Assembly (NCBI GenBank): GCA_027320105.1
Contig: DAHVMA010000036.1
Location: 78,985 to 142,984, forward strand
Length of the DNA stretch: 64,000 bases
Reading direction: 5' to 3'
DNA from: JAKAQB01 sp027320105
Lineage (GTDB): Bacteria; Actinomycetota; Acidimicrobiia; Acidimicrobiales; Palsa-688
Part shown: positions 8,008-19,314 of the stretch, one piece after another
How positions within the stretch are numbered: the first letter of the stretch is position 1
Layout: each line of letters begins with the position of its first letter
Position numbers and translations under genes: made by a program
The notes under the pieces: generated by a model
What the model was told of the DNA's origin: nothing
The model's database searches: none
What the model saw: only the letters and a program-made list of their open reading frames with translations

Positions 8008-11000
8008 TCAGCCCTCCTCGCGTCGATGAGACGGCGCGTCGGGGCGGCGCCCGGCCCCGCGCCTCACGACCGGCTCGCGCCTCACGGCGGGCTCGCGCCT
8101 CACGACCGGCTCGCGCCTCACGACCGGCTCGCGCCTCACGGCGAGCCCGTCGAGCAACTCGGCGCCCCGGCGCCTCGCCGCCTCGGCGCGGGCGTGCTTG
8201 AGCTCGTCGTAGCCGCGGATCTGCTGGGGAAGCCGGGCGATCTCGAGGACAGCGGCGCGCTGCGCCGCTGCGGGCGCGCCGTCGCCGCCCGCCCCCGGCG
8301 TGTCAGCCTCGGCCAACGCCCGCAAGGCGTCGCGGACGAGCTCGCGGTACCAGGAGATGAGGGCGCGCTCCTCGCGCCTGTGCAGGGTCCTCCCGAACGG
8401 GTCGAGCGGCGTGCCCCTGAGGAAGCGTAGCCGTGCGAGACACGCCAGGACGGGCATGAATGAGGGACCGAAGGCGATCTTGCGGCGCAGTCCGAGCCGG
8501 CGCAGCACGGGCGGGTGCAGGTGGACGGCGACCGACACTGGCGCGGTGAATGTCGTCGTGATCTGGCGCCGCCAGGCTGGGTTGCGGTAGAGGCGGGCGA
8601 CCTCGTACTCGTCCTTGTAGGACATGAGCTTGTGCAGCGAGACCGCGGCTGCCGCCGCCACTTCGCTGGCTTGGAGGCCGAGGGCGCGTTCGCGCCCGGC
8701 GACCTCGACCACGAAGTCGACGTACGCCCGCGCCCAGCGCGGTCCCTGGTAGCCGAGGAGGTCGACGGCGCGCGGCTCGAGGACCGCGCGAGTCGCGTCG
8801 TCGAGGGGGCGGGCGCGCTCACCAAGGGCGGCGCTCTCGCGCCGGGCGCGCCGGCCGGGCGGCGCGATGCTCTGCGCGTCGGGCGCGTCCGAGCGGAAGG
8901 GGTCCGGCGGCCGGCGCTCTTCCAGCGCGGCCGTGACGGCCGCCGGGTCGTGGACCCAGTAACGCCCGAGCCGGAAGGCCCGGAGGTTCTCCTCGACGGC
9001 GACGCCGTTGAGGCGCACGGCAGCCTCGACGCTCTCGGCCCGCACCGGGAGGAACCCGGCCTGGTAGGCGGCGCCGATCGCGACGACGTTGGCCATCTGG
9101 AAGTTCCCGAAAAACGCCTCGGCGAGGTGGCGGGCGGCGACGCGCACGAGCCGGCTCTCGTCGACACGCCGGGCGATCGCCGCGCAGAGGGCGTCTTGGG
9201 ACGGGCGCACGTTCACGTCGCGGACCATCTCACCCGTCGGGAAGATCGTCGTGTTCACCACAGCGGCGGTGCGACGGGGGTCACAACGCCCGAGGTTGGC
9301 TGGCGCCACGCCGCTCACCGAGTCGGCCGCGAGGTACAGGTCGGCGCGGCCGGCACCGACCATCCTCTCGATGAGCGGCTTGCCCGCTGGCGTGAGCACG
9401 AGGGTCGAGAGCACGGGGCCCCACTTCTGAGCGGCGCCGGTCTGGTCGTAGCTCGACACCTGCCAGCCGTCACGTGCGCATGCCGTGGCGAGAACGGCAT
9501 TGGCCGTGATGACGCCGGTGCCGCCGACGCCGGGGAGCACGACGTGGTAGGGGCTCTCGGGCTGCACCTTGCCGGCCGGCTCGGGCAGGTCGAGGTCATC
9601 GATCTCGCGCGCGTCGGGCAGGGAGTAGCCGGTACCCTTCGCCGTCCTCACGGTCGCGAACGCGGGGCAGTTGCCGGCAAGGCACGAGAAGTCCTGGTTG
9701 CACGTCGACGCGTGGATCCGGGTCTTCGGGCCGAGGCCGGTCTGCACCTCCTCGAGCGACATGCAGTTGGCGACGCGCCCGCAGTCCCCGCACCCTTCGC
9801 AGACGCGCTCGTTCACGATCACGAACCTCTCCGGCGGGGGGAGCAGACCGCGCTTCTGGCGGCGTCGCCGCTCGTTCGCGCACGTCTCGTCGTAGACGAG
9901 GACCGTCACGCCGCGCACCCTCGCCAACTCAGCGCCCACCCGCTCGACGTCGGCCACGGGATGCAGCGTCACCGCCTTGGGAAGACGCGCCCGGCGGTAG
10001 GCACGAGGGTTCTTCGTCACGAGAGCGACGCGCGTCACGCCCTCGAGGACGAGCAGGCGCGCCAGGTCGGCGACGCTCTTGTGGCCGACGGCCTCCTGCG
10101 CGCCGGTGTTGGCGACAAAGCCGTTGAAGAGGACCTTGAAAGTGATGTCGACGCCCGCCGCGACGCAGAACCGGATGTTGAGGTAGCTCGAGTGGAAGAG
10201 CGAGCCGTCGCCCACGTTCTGGACGATGTGCCGGCGCTCGGTGAACGGCGAGAGACCGATCCAGGGAACCCCCTCGCCGCCGAACTGCGTCATCGCTTCG
10301 ATGTGGCGCTCCGGCTGCTCGATCACCGAGGCGAAGCTGTGGCAACCCGGGCTCCCCCATGCGACCTGCCCCGGGGCGAGGCGCGTCGAGGTGCTGTGCG
10401 GGCAACCCGAGCAGTAGTTGGGCGTGCGGAGGGCGAGCGGCGTGCCCTCGTGCCGGCGGGCGCCGTCGAGTGCCGCGAGGCGGCGCTCTACGAAGCTGCG
10501 CTCCGGCTCACCGAGCAGGTCGACGACGAGCGGGCAGAGGCGCTCAGCCACTACGTCGGCGTCCATGCCTCCGTGGACGGGGAACAGCGGCCGACCCGCG
10601 GCGTCGCGCTTGCCGAGAACCTCGACCGGGCGGCCAAGGACGCTCAACGCCGCGCGGAGCTGGTCCTCGAGAAACCCCCGTTTCTCCTCCACCACGACGA
10701 TGCGCTCGACGCCGTCGGCGAGGTCGCGCACCGTCTCGAGGTCGAGGGGGTAGACGAGCCCGGGGTGGGCGAGGCGGATGCCCGCCCGACGCAGAGCGTC
10801 GTCGTCGAGCCCGCAACCATCGAGCGCCTGGCGGACGTCGGCGTAGCTCTTGCCGGCGGCGACCACGCAGACCCGGTCGCGCTCCGAGCGCACGTCGACG
10901 CGGTCGATCCCGTTCTCGCGCGCGTAGGCGAGGACAGCGGCGTGCCGCTCCTCGTAGAGGTGGCGCTCGATCTCGATGTTGCGGCCAGGGAAGAAACTGA

Positions 11001-11712
11001 AGTCGCTACGCTTCTCGAACTGGCGCCCGCCGACCTCGAAGGCCGGGAGGGAGGGGTGCGGTTCGAGCGAGAGGTCGACCACCTGGCCGCTGTCGCAGAT
11101 GGCCGAGACGAGCTTCAGCGCGACCCAACAACCCGAAAAGCGCGAGAGCGCGACCGCGTGCAGGCCGAACGAGAGGACCTCCTGGACGCTTCCCGGGTAC
11201 AAGACGGGGATGCCGGCGGCCTGGAAGGCATACTCCTCCTGGAAGGGCATCGTGGAGCTCTTCGCCTCGTGGTCCTCGCCGGATAGCAGGACCACCGCGC
11301 CCGACGTGCTCGTCCCCGCGAAGTTCCCGTGCTTCAGCGCGTCGCCGCTGCGGTCGACCCCGGGCCCCTTGCCATACCAGAAGGCGACCACCCCCTCAAA
11401 GCGCTCGTGCGGGTGGTTCTCGAGCATCTGGGTGCCGATGAGCGCGGTGGCCGCGAGCTCCTCGTTCGCGCCGGGGACGTGGACGACCCCGTGCTCGGCG
11501 AGGAGACCCTTGCGACGCTCCAGCGCGAGGTCGAACCCGGCGAGGGGCGAGCCGGGGTACCCAGTGACGAAGAGGCCGACGGAGCGGCCAGCGCGCCGGT
11601 CGCGCCGGGCCTGCTCGAGCGGCAACCGCACCAGCGCGTCGAGCGCCGGGAGGTAAAACCTCCCCGACGCGGCAGTGAGCCGGTCGTCAAGGCGCCCGAG
11701 CTCCTCGGCCAT
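8008..11712 (-). CDS. fused indolepyruvate:ferredoxin oxidoreductase (IorA-IorB type single chain)
   Basis: A 1234-residue protein that oxidatively decarboxylates an (aryl)pyruvate to the acyl-CoA and reduces ferredoxin. An N-terminal pyrimidine-binding domain begins FYLPALDALVRLPLEQARRD. A central TPP domain follows (WGSPGCHSFASVIEQPERH, then NVGDGSLFHSSYLNIRF), then a Fe-S segment CEGCGDCGRVANCMSLEEV and CNQDFSCLAGNCPAF near residues 650-710. The gamma domain has LPGVGGTGVITANAVL, and a helical C-terminal domain closes the chain. The ATG at 11712 is chosen where homology begins; the frame is open further upstream into boxB. Lying directly behind boxB, it may serve phenylpyruvate oxidation or act as an electron source. 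The C terminus carries an unusual VRREP(V/A) repeat. Confidence 0.88.
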   Translation of the reverse strand: MAEELGRLDDRLTAASGRFYLPALDALVRLPLEQARRDRRAGRSVGLFVTGYPGSPLAGFDLALERRKGLLAEHGVVHVPGANEELAATALIGTQMLENHPHERFEGVVAFWYGKGPGVDRSGDALKHGNFAGTSTSGAVVLLSGEDHEAKSSTMPFQEEYAFQAAGIPVLYPGSVQEVLSFGLHAVALSRFSGCWVALKLVSAICDSGQVVDLSLEPHPSLPAFEVGGRQFEKRSDFSFFPGRNIEIERHLYEERHAAVLAYARENGIDRVDVRSERDRVCVVAAGKSYADVRQALDGCGLDDDALRRAGIRLAHPGLVYPLDLETVRDLADGVERIVVVEEKRGFLEDQLRAALSVLGRPVEVLGKRDAAGRPLFPVHGGMDADVVAERLCPLVVDLLGEPERSFVERRLAALDGARRHEGTPLALRTPNYCSGCPHSTSTRLAPGQVAWGSPGCHSFASVIEQPERHIEAMTQFGGEGVPWIGLSPFTERRHIVQNVGDGSLFHSSYLNIRFCVAAGVDITFKVLFNGFVANTGAQEAVGHKSVADLARLLVLEGVTRVALVTKNPRAYRRARLPKAVTLHPVADVERVGAELARVRGVTVLVYDETCANERRRRQKRGLLPPPERFVIVNERVCEGCGDCGRVANCMSLEEVQTGLGPKTRIHASTCNQDFSCLAGNCPAFATVRTAKGTGYSLPDAREIDDLDLPEPAGKVQPESPYHVVLPGVGGTGVITANAVLATACARDGWQVSSYDQTGAAQKWGPVLSTLVLTPAGKPLIERMVGAGRADLYLAADSVSGVAPANLGRCDPRRTAAVVNTTIFPTGEMVRDVNVRPSQDALCAAIARRVDESRLVRVAARHLAEAFFGNFQMANVVAIGAAYQAGFLPVRAESVEAAVRLNGVAVEENLRAFRLGRYWVHDPAAVTAALEERRPPDPFRSDAPDAQSIAPPGRRARRESAALGERARPLDDATRAVLEPRAVDLLGYQGPRWARAYVDFVVEVAGRERALGLQASEVAAAAAVSLHKLMSYKDEYEVARLYRNPAWRRQITTTFTAPVSVAVHLHPPVLRRLGLRRKIAFGPSFMPVLACLARLRFLRGTPLDPFGRTLHRREERALISWYRELVRDALRALAEADTPGAGGDGAPAAAQRAAVLEIARLPQQIRGYDELKHARAEAARRRGAELLDGLAVRREPVVRREPVVRREPAVRREPVVRRGAGRRPDAPSHRREEG
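8061..8150. repeat. five tandem 18-bp units inside the 3' end of the fused ior gene
   Basis: Five head-to-tail copies of GCCTCACGACCGGCTCGC occupy 8061-8078, 8079-8096, 8097-8114, 8115-8132 and 8133-8150; the second and last units have substitutions. On the coding strand each unit gives a six-residue period around VRREP(V/A), so the tract forms an Arg/Glu/Pro-rich tail. The length is a multiple of three, so copy-number change would keep the frame. Confidence 0.9.
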
Positions 11713-11723
11713 ACCCACCACTG

Positions 11724-13139
<1,416 letters not shown>

Positions 13140-13208
13140 CGCGCCCTCCCTGTCTCGTGTTCCTGGATGATCACGCGTCCTCTCCTCTCGTCCTGCGGCG
13201 ACACCCGG

Positions 13209-14939
<1,731 letters not shown>

Positions 14940-15032
14940 TATCTCCCCTGCTCCCGTCTCCCAGCCCCCCTCCGGCGGTCTTCCAACCGGTCAGCGCGGC
15001 GCCTGCTGCGCGGGGAACATCATCCTACAGAG

Positions 15033-15061
15033 TTCAGACGCTCGTTGTGCTAGCATAGTAT
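15033..15061 (+). promoter_or_regulatory. predicted promoter for the PaaX-family gene in the boxC/paaX divergent region
   Basis: TTCAGA (15033-15038), a 17-bp spacer, then TAGTAT (15056-15061) form a plausible sigma-70-like promoter reading toward the regulator. The same AT-richer stretch overlaps where the boxC promoter must lie, so a regulator bound here could control both directions. No equally clear -35/-10 pair is seen on the minus strand. Confidence 0.45.
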
Positions 15062-15226
15062 GGTGTTGACGTAGTGGACCTGTCTCTGCCCGCTGGGCGG
15101 CCGGATGACCAGATGAAGAGGTCGTGCTTTAGCACGCCCCTGTTCCCCGCAGCAGCGCTCGCCCCGCTGCCGGCAGCCCGCGGCTGCGACGAGCCGGGCG
15201 ACCACGGCCCGCCAGCACCGTGGTCC

Positions 15227-16102
15227 GTGCCACTCAAGCCCGAGCGGCGGTCCCTCCAGGGGAGCCAGAGCGCCCGCTCCCTCCTGCTCACCGTGCTCGG
15301 CGAGTACGTCCTGCCCCGCGGCGGCACGGTGTGGACCTCGACGCTCCTCGAATCCCTCGCGCTTTTCGGCATCGAGGACAAGGCCGCCCGCCAGGCCCTC
15401 TCCCGAGCAGCGAAGGCGGGCTGGCTGACGAGCGAGCGCGTCGGCCGAGAGGCGCGCTGGCGTCTCACCGAGCGGGGCACGATGCTGCTCGCCGAGGGCT
15501 CGGCACGCATCTACGCCTTCGACCCAACGCGCGGGGACTGGGACGGCAAGTGGCTGGTGCTCGTGATCTCGATCCCCGAGGAGCGGCGCGCCGACCGCAA
15601 TGTCCTGCGGACCCGGCTCGCGTGGGCGAGTTTCGGGTCGCTCGGCCAGGGGGTATGGCTCTCGCCCGACAGCGGGCGCCATGCCGTCGTCGAGTCGATC
15701 TTCGACGGGCTCGAGCGCCCGAGCCGCCTCGTCAGCTTCGTCACCGAGCTCGGCGGCCTGAGCGACGCGCGCACCGTCGTGCGGGACGCGTGGGACCTCG
15801 TGGAGCTCGAGCGGCACTACCGAGCCTTCATCACAGAGTTCGCCGCTGCGGCGGAGACGGACGCCTCGCTCGCGTTCACTGTGAACACGCGCATCGTCCA
15901 CGAGTGGAGGAAGTTCCCCTTCACCGACCCGGGGCTGCCCACCTCGCTCCTGCCGCACGACTGGCCCGGCCGCCGCGCTCACGCGCTGTTCCAGCAGCTG
16001 CACCGCGAGCTCTCGGCGCAGGCGTGCGCGTGGTTCGAGGAGGGGGGGACGCACAGGGCCGGTCACGCCGAGCGGCGCGGGGGGAGGCCGAAGGGTTCCT
16101 GA
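15227..16102 (+). CDS. PaaX-family transcriptional regulator
   Basis: A PaaX-like repressor: winged-helix N terminus (SARSLLLTVLGEYVLPRGG, then FGIEDKAARQALSRAAKAGW, then WRLTERGTMLLAEG) followed by the PaaX central/C-terminal domains (WDGKWLVLVISIPEERR, RTRLAWASFGSLGQGVWLSP, FPFTDPGLPTSLLPHDWPG). Family members sense aryl-CoA thioesters such as phenylacetyl-CoA; by position this one may sense benzoyl-CoA and control the divergent box operon. The GTG at 15227 is chosen because conserved sequence begins there. An open frame back to 15074 would start only a few bases from the predicted transcription start. It converges with the benzoate-CoA ligase gene with 18 bp between. Confidence 0.82.
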   Translation: MPLKPERRSLQGSQSARSLLLTVLGEYVLPRGGTVWTSTLLESLALFGIEDKAARQALSRAAKAGWLTSERVGREARWRLTERGTMLLAEGSARIYAFDPTRGDWDGKWLVLVISIPEERRADRNVLRTRLAWASFGSLGQGVWLSPDSGRHAVVESIFDGLERPSRLVSFVTELGGLSDARTVVRDAWDLVELERHYRAFITEFAAAAETDASLAFTVNTRIVHEWRKFPFTDPGLPTSLLPHDWPGRRAHALFQQLHRELSAQACAWFEEGGTHRAGHAERRGGRPKGS

Positions 16103-16120
16103 GGGCTGCGCGCGGGGGAT

Positions 16121-17692
16121 TCAGAGCGCGGGTGGCGGCGGTGCCTCCTCAGGCAGGGCGAGTGCGCGCAGCTTGAAGCGCTGGATCTTCCCCGTCGCCG
16201 TCTTCGGCAGCTCGCCGGTCACCACGACACTGCGCGGCCGCTTGAAGGGTGCGAGGCGACCCTTGCAGAACTCGGTGACCTCGTCGGGTTCGATCTCCTC
16301 GCCCGGCAGCGGGACGACGAACGCCGCGGGCTTCTCGAGACCCTCCTCGTCGGGGAGGCCGACGACCGCCGCCTCGAGGACGCCAGGGTACTCGAGCAGC
16401 ACCGACTCCACCTCTGTCGGCGACACCCAGATGCCACCAGCCTTGATCATGTCGTCCGAGCGTGACAGGTAGGTGTAGTAGCCGTCCTCGGAGCGTGCAT
16501 AGACGTCACCCGTGTGCAGCCAGTCGCCCCGGAAGGACCAACGCGTGCTCGCCGCGTCGCACCAGTAGCCGATGGCGATAGAGTCGCCGCGCAGCTCGAG
16601 GTGGCCGGCGGCCGCCCCCTCGAGGACGTTGCCGCCGTCGTCGAGAAGACGCAGGTCGTAGCCGTCGACGGGCGTGCCCGTGGTGCCGGGCCGGATCAGC
16701 CCGGGCTTGTTCGAGATGAAGATGTGCAGCGCCTCGGTGGAGCCGATCCCATCGAGGATCTCGACGCCGAAGCGGTCCTTGAACCGGTGGAATAGAGGCG
16801 CCGGCAGCGGCTCGCCGGCCGACACCCCGTAGCGCACGCTCTTGAACGCGTCGTCAGGAAGGTCGGAGGCGAGCAGCGCGCCGTAGAAGGTGGGGACGCC
16901 GAAGAAGAGCGTCGGCTCGTGGAGGCGGAGCGTCTCGAGGACCGAGGCCGGCGTCGCAAGGCTCGAGTCGAGCACCGCGGTCGCGCCAGCGGCCAGCGGG
17001 AAGGTCAGCCCGTTGCCGAGCCCGTAAGCGAAGAAGAGCTTGGCGATCGAAAAGCAGCGCTCGTCGGGGTCGAGGCACAGGACGGTGTCGGCGTAGGTCT
17101 CGACCGTCACCTTCAAGTCGATGTGACGGTGGATGGCGCCCCGCTGGCGGCCCGTCGTCCCCGAGGTGTAGAGCCAGAAGCCGGGCGACTCGTCCCAGGT
17201 CGGGTAGGGCGGCCTGAAGCCGCCGTCACCGGCCAGCACGTCGGTCCAGGCGTGCACCTCGGCGGCGTCGAGAACCGGCAGCGACTCTCCCGCCACGACG
17301 AGGTGCACGATCTCGGGGGCCGCGTCGGCCATCTCGGCCGCCTTCGCCGCGAACGGGTCGCTCGTGACCGCGACGCGCGCCCGGCTGTTCTCCGCGAGCT
17401 TCGTGAGGTCCGCGGCGGTGAGCATCGTGTTCACCGGGACCGGCACCGCGCCGAGGCGCATCGCCCCGAGGAAGGCGGCGACGAGCTCGGGCCCGTCGCC
17501 CATGACGAGCATCACCCGCTCCTCGGGCCGTACGCCGAGCGCGGCCAGCCCCGACGCGGCGTCGCAGACACGTGCGAGCAGGTCCTCGTAGGCGAGCCCG
17601 CCCTCCTGGCAGCGGATGGCCACGCGGGCCCCGGCGCCCGCCTCGACGTGGCGGTCGACCAGGTACACGCTCGCATTGAACGCTTCGGGCAC
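16121..17692 (-). CDS. badA: benzoate-CoA ligase
   Basis: A 523-residue AMP-forming ligase making benzoyl-CoA. It matches the benzoate-CoA ligase subgroup: N terminus FNASVYLVDRHVEAGAGARVA, P-loop YTSGTTGRQRGAIHRH near residue 177, FSIAKLFFAYGLGNGLTFPL near 212, GIGSTEALHIFISNKPG near 315 and C-terminal PKTATGKIQRFKLR near 500. That last motif has the Lys known in RpBadA to be acetylated by Pat. GTG start with GGAGGAG upstream. It is the last gene of the benzoyl-CoA reductase operon and lies between the reductase and box operons, so its product can feed both routes. Confidence 0.92.
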   Translation of the reverse strand: MPEAFNASVYLVDRHVEAGAGARVAIRCQEGGLAYEDLLARVCDAASGLAALGVRPEERVMLVMGDGPELVAAFLGAMRLGAVPVPVNTMLTAADLTKLAENSRARVAVTSDPFAAKAAEMADAAPEIVHLVVAGESLPVLDAAEVHAWTDVLAGDGGFRPPYPTWDESPGFWLYTSGTTGRQRGAIHRHIDLKVTVETYADTVLCLDPDERCFSIAKLFFAYGLGNGLTFPLAAGATAVLDSSLATPASVLETLRLHEPTLFFGVPTFYGALLASDLPDDAFKSVRYGVSAGEPLPAPLFHRFKDRFGVEILDGIGSTEALHIFISNKPGLIRPGTTGTPVDGYDLRLLDDGGNVLEGAAAGHLELRGDSIAIGYWCDAASTRWSFRGDWLHTGDVYARSEDGYYTYLSRSDDMIKAGGIWVSPTEVESVLLEYPGVLEAAVVGLPDEEGLEKPAAFVVPLPGEEIEPDEVTEFCKGRLAPFKRPRSVVVTGELPKTATGKIQRFKLRALALPEEAPPPPAL

Positions 17693-17736
17693 CGCAGCTC
17701 CTCCTTGCTACCACCACCACTAGGCGCTTGCTACCA

Positions 17737-18144
17737 CTAGGACCTCTCGCCGAGCAGCTCCCGGACGCTCGGAAACAGGACCAGTTCCTCCCTGTCCATG
17801 TGAGATTCGAGCAGAGCGCGCAGGCCCCGGCAAGTTGCCGGGGCGCCGTCGCCGCCCCGGTAGAGCTCGTCGCGCAGCGCGAGGATCTCCACGTGCTCGG
17901 CGGCGAACGCCTCGGTCACGCCCTCGCCGATCTCGTAGGCAACGGCAGGAAAGAGCGTCTCGTCCTCGGCGCCGCTGTGAGCGTCGAGCCCGGCGGCGAG
18001 GACGGCGGCCAAGCCTGGCAGCGCCGCCGCGATGCCGGCTGCATCTTCTGCCTCGGCGAGGACGCCGAGCGCGCCGAGCGCGGCCCGCACCTCGGCGTGC
18101 TCGCGCTCCAGCTGGTCGATCAGCTGCAAGAGGTCGCTCGGCAT
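17737..18144 (-). CDS. hemerythrin HHE-domain protein
   Basis: A 135-residue helical protein with hemerythrin-like iron ligands: His in LEREHAEVRAAL, then HSGAEDETLFPAV (H..E), AFAAEHVEILAL and LLESHMDREELVLFPSV (H...E). Such proteins bind a di-iron site and act in O2 or NO binding, sensing or repair. The ATG at 18142-18144 has GAGAGG 7 nt upstream. It sits in the same operon as the oxygen-sensitive benzoyl-CoA reductase. Protection of the reductase from O2, or oxygen sensing, is an inference from position. Confidence 0.8.
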   Translation of the reverse strand: MPSDLLQLIDQLEREHAEVRAALGALGVLAEAEDAAGIAAALPGLAAVLAAGLDAHSGAEDETLFPAVAYEIGEGVTEAFAAEHVEILALRDELYRGGDGAPATCRGLRALLESHMDREELVLFPSVRELLGERS

Positions 18145-18194
18145 CGTCCGTCCTCTCGTCGTCATGCCCCGTCGCCGACGCGACGCTCGGGACC

Positions 18195-18461
18195 TCAGGC
18201 GCCGCCGCGTGCCTGCAGGCGCGTGTACACCTCTACGTAGCGGGCGCACGCCGTGAGCGCGCAGCCCGCGCACTCCGGCGCAAAGCTCTGCGGCTCGAGA
18301 GCCCTGATCGTGACCTCGCAGCCGAGCGAGGTGTACAGCTCCACGACCTCCTCGAGCCTTGCCGTGTCGGCCTCGAACCGCCGCACCCAACCCGCCGCCT
18401 CGAGCTCCTCCGCCGCCGCGCCGGCGGGCGGGGCGGCGTGCTCGACGCCCACGACACCCAC
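18195..18461 (-). CDS. small Cys-rich protein of unknown function (88 aa)
   Basis: Starts with GTG 4 bp after the reductase subunit stop. The visible core is WVRRFEADTARLEEVVELYT followed by LGCEVTIRALEPQSF and a Cys cluster CAGCALTACARYVEVYTR, four Cys within about 25 residues that could bind a metal or Fe-S centre. The first 20 residues are Ala/Pro-rich, so the true start may be internal. I do not recognise a characterised family. Placement in the operon suggests a role in assembly, electron delivery or protection of the reductase. Confidence 0.55.
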   Translation of the reverse strand: MGVVGVEHAAPPAGAAAEELEAAGWVRRFEADTARLEEVVELYTSLGCEVTIRALEPQSFAPECAGCALTACARYVEVYTRLQARGGA

Positions 18462-18465
18462 CGCT

Positions 18466-19314
18466 TCAGGAGGCGCTCGCCGCGAGCGGCACCGACGGCC
18501 TTGTGCCGCCAGCGGCCCGTCCCTCGGCGATCTTGCGGGCCTGGTGGGCGGCGAGGGTGGCTGCGCCGAGGGCCGCGACGAGCTGCACGAGGTCGCCCTC
18601 GGGGACGTTCACGTCCACCTTCAGCTGGGACCTCACGGCCTTCACCATCGTCGGGTAGCGCATGATCCCGCCGATGAGGGTGTACTCGGGCTCCATCTTC
18701 ACGCGCTTCATCAGCTGCACGGACTTGCCCACGAGCGAGATGATGGCGCCGTGCATGATGTCTGCTGGAGGGATCCCCTGGGAGAGGTGGTTGATCACCT
18801 CGGCCTCGGCGAAGACAGTGCACACGCCCGATATGGCGACCGCCTCGTTCGACGTTGCGGCGAGCGGGCCGATCTCCTCGGTCTCGTAGCCCATGTAGCG
18901 GGCCGTCTTCTCGAGAAAGGCCCCGGTCCCCGCCGCGCACTTCTCGTTCAGGCGGAAGGACTTCACCCGTCCCGCCTCGTCGATGCGCGAGGCCTTCACC
19001 GACTGGCCCCCGACGTCGAGGATCGTCTGCGTCCCGGGGTAGAGCGCGCGGCACCCCCAGGCGGCGGCCGTGAGCTCGGTCGCCGTGACCTGGCTGAAGG
19101 GGACCTGGAACCGCCCGTAGCCGGTGGCGACAACGTAGTCGACCCGCCCACGCTCGACGCCCGCGCCGGCGCAGGCGAGCTCGTACGCCGCCTCCGCCGC
19201 CTCGCCCGGCTTGTAGCCGGAGCGGACGAGCGACTGGCCTACGATCTCGCCGTCCCTGCTCACGACCACCTTGGTGTAGGTCGATCCGACGTCGATACCC
19301 GCGGTGATGCTCAT
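18466..19314 (-). CDS. bzdQ: benzoyl-CoA reductase ATPase (activase) subunit, BzdQ/BcrA-like
   Basis: One of two different ASKHA-type ATPase subunits of a class I benzoyl-CoA reductase, which couple ATP hydrolysis to electron transfer onto benzoyl-CoA. The phosphate loop AGIDVGSTYTKVVV is at residues 5-18, the second phosphate motif is ILDVGGQSVKASR, and the Cys ligands of the bridging [4Fe-4S] cluster are in NEKCAAGTGAFLEKTA and SGVCTVFAEAEV. The length (282 aa) fits the short Azoarcus Bzd-type subunits better than the 438-residue Thauera BcrA. The start overlaps the upstream subunit as ATGA. Confidence 0.85.
   Translation of the reverse strand: MSITAGIDVGSTYTKVVVSRDGEIVGQSLVRSGYKPGEAAEAAYELACAGAGVERGRVDYVVATGYGRFQVPFSQVTATELTAAAWGCRALYPGTQTILDVGGQSVKASRIDEAGRVKSFRLNEKCAAGTGAFLEKTARYMGYETEEIGPLAATSNEAVAISGVCTVFAEAEVINHLSQGIPPADIMHGAIISLVGKSVQLMKRVKMEPEYTLIGGIMRYPTMVKAVRSQLKVDVNVPEGDLVQLVAALGAATLAAHQARKIAEGRAAGGTRPSVPLAASAS

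Noticed and set aside
8061..8150. Possible CRISPR array
   Set aside because: The 18-bp units are directly abutting with no spacers and lie in frame within a coding region.
8515..11286. Very long open frame on the plus strand opposite the fused ior gene
   Set aside because: Protein is low-complexity Arg/Ala/Glu/His with no family motif, while the minus strand encodes a clear oxidoreductase; it is a high-GC antisense shadow.
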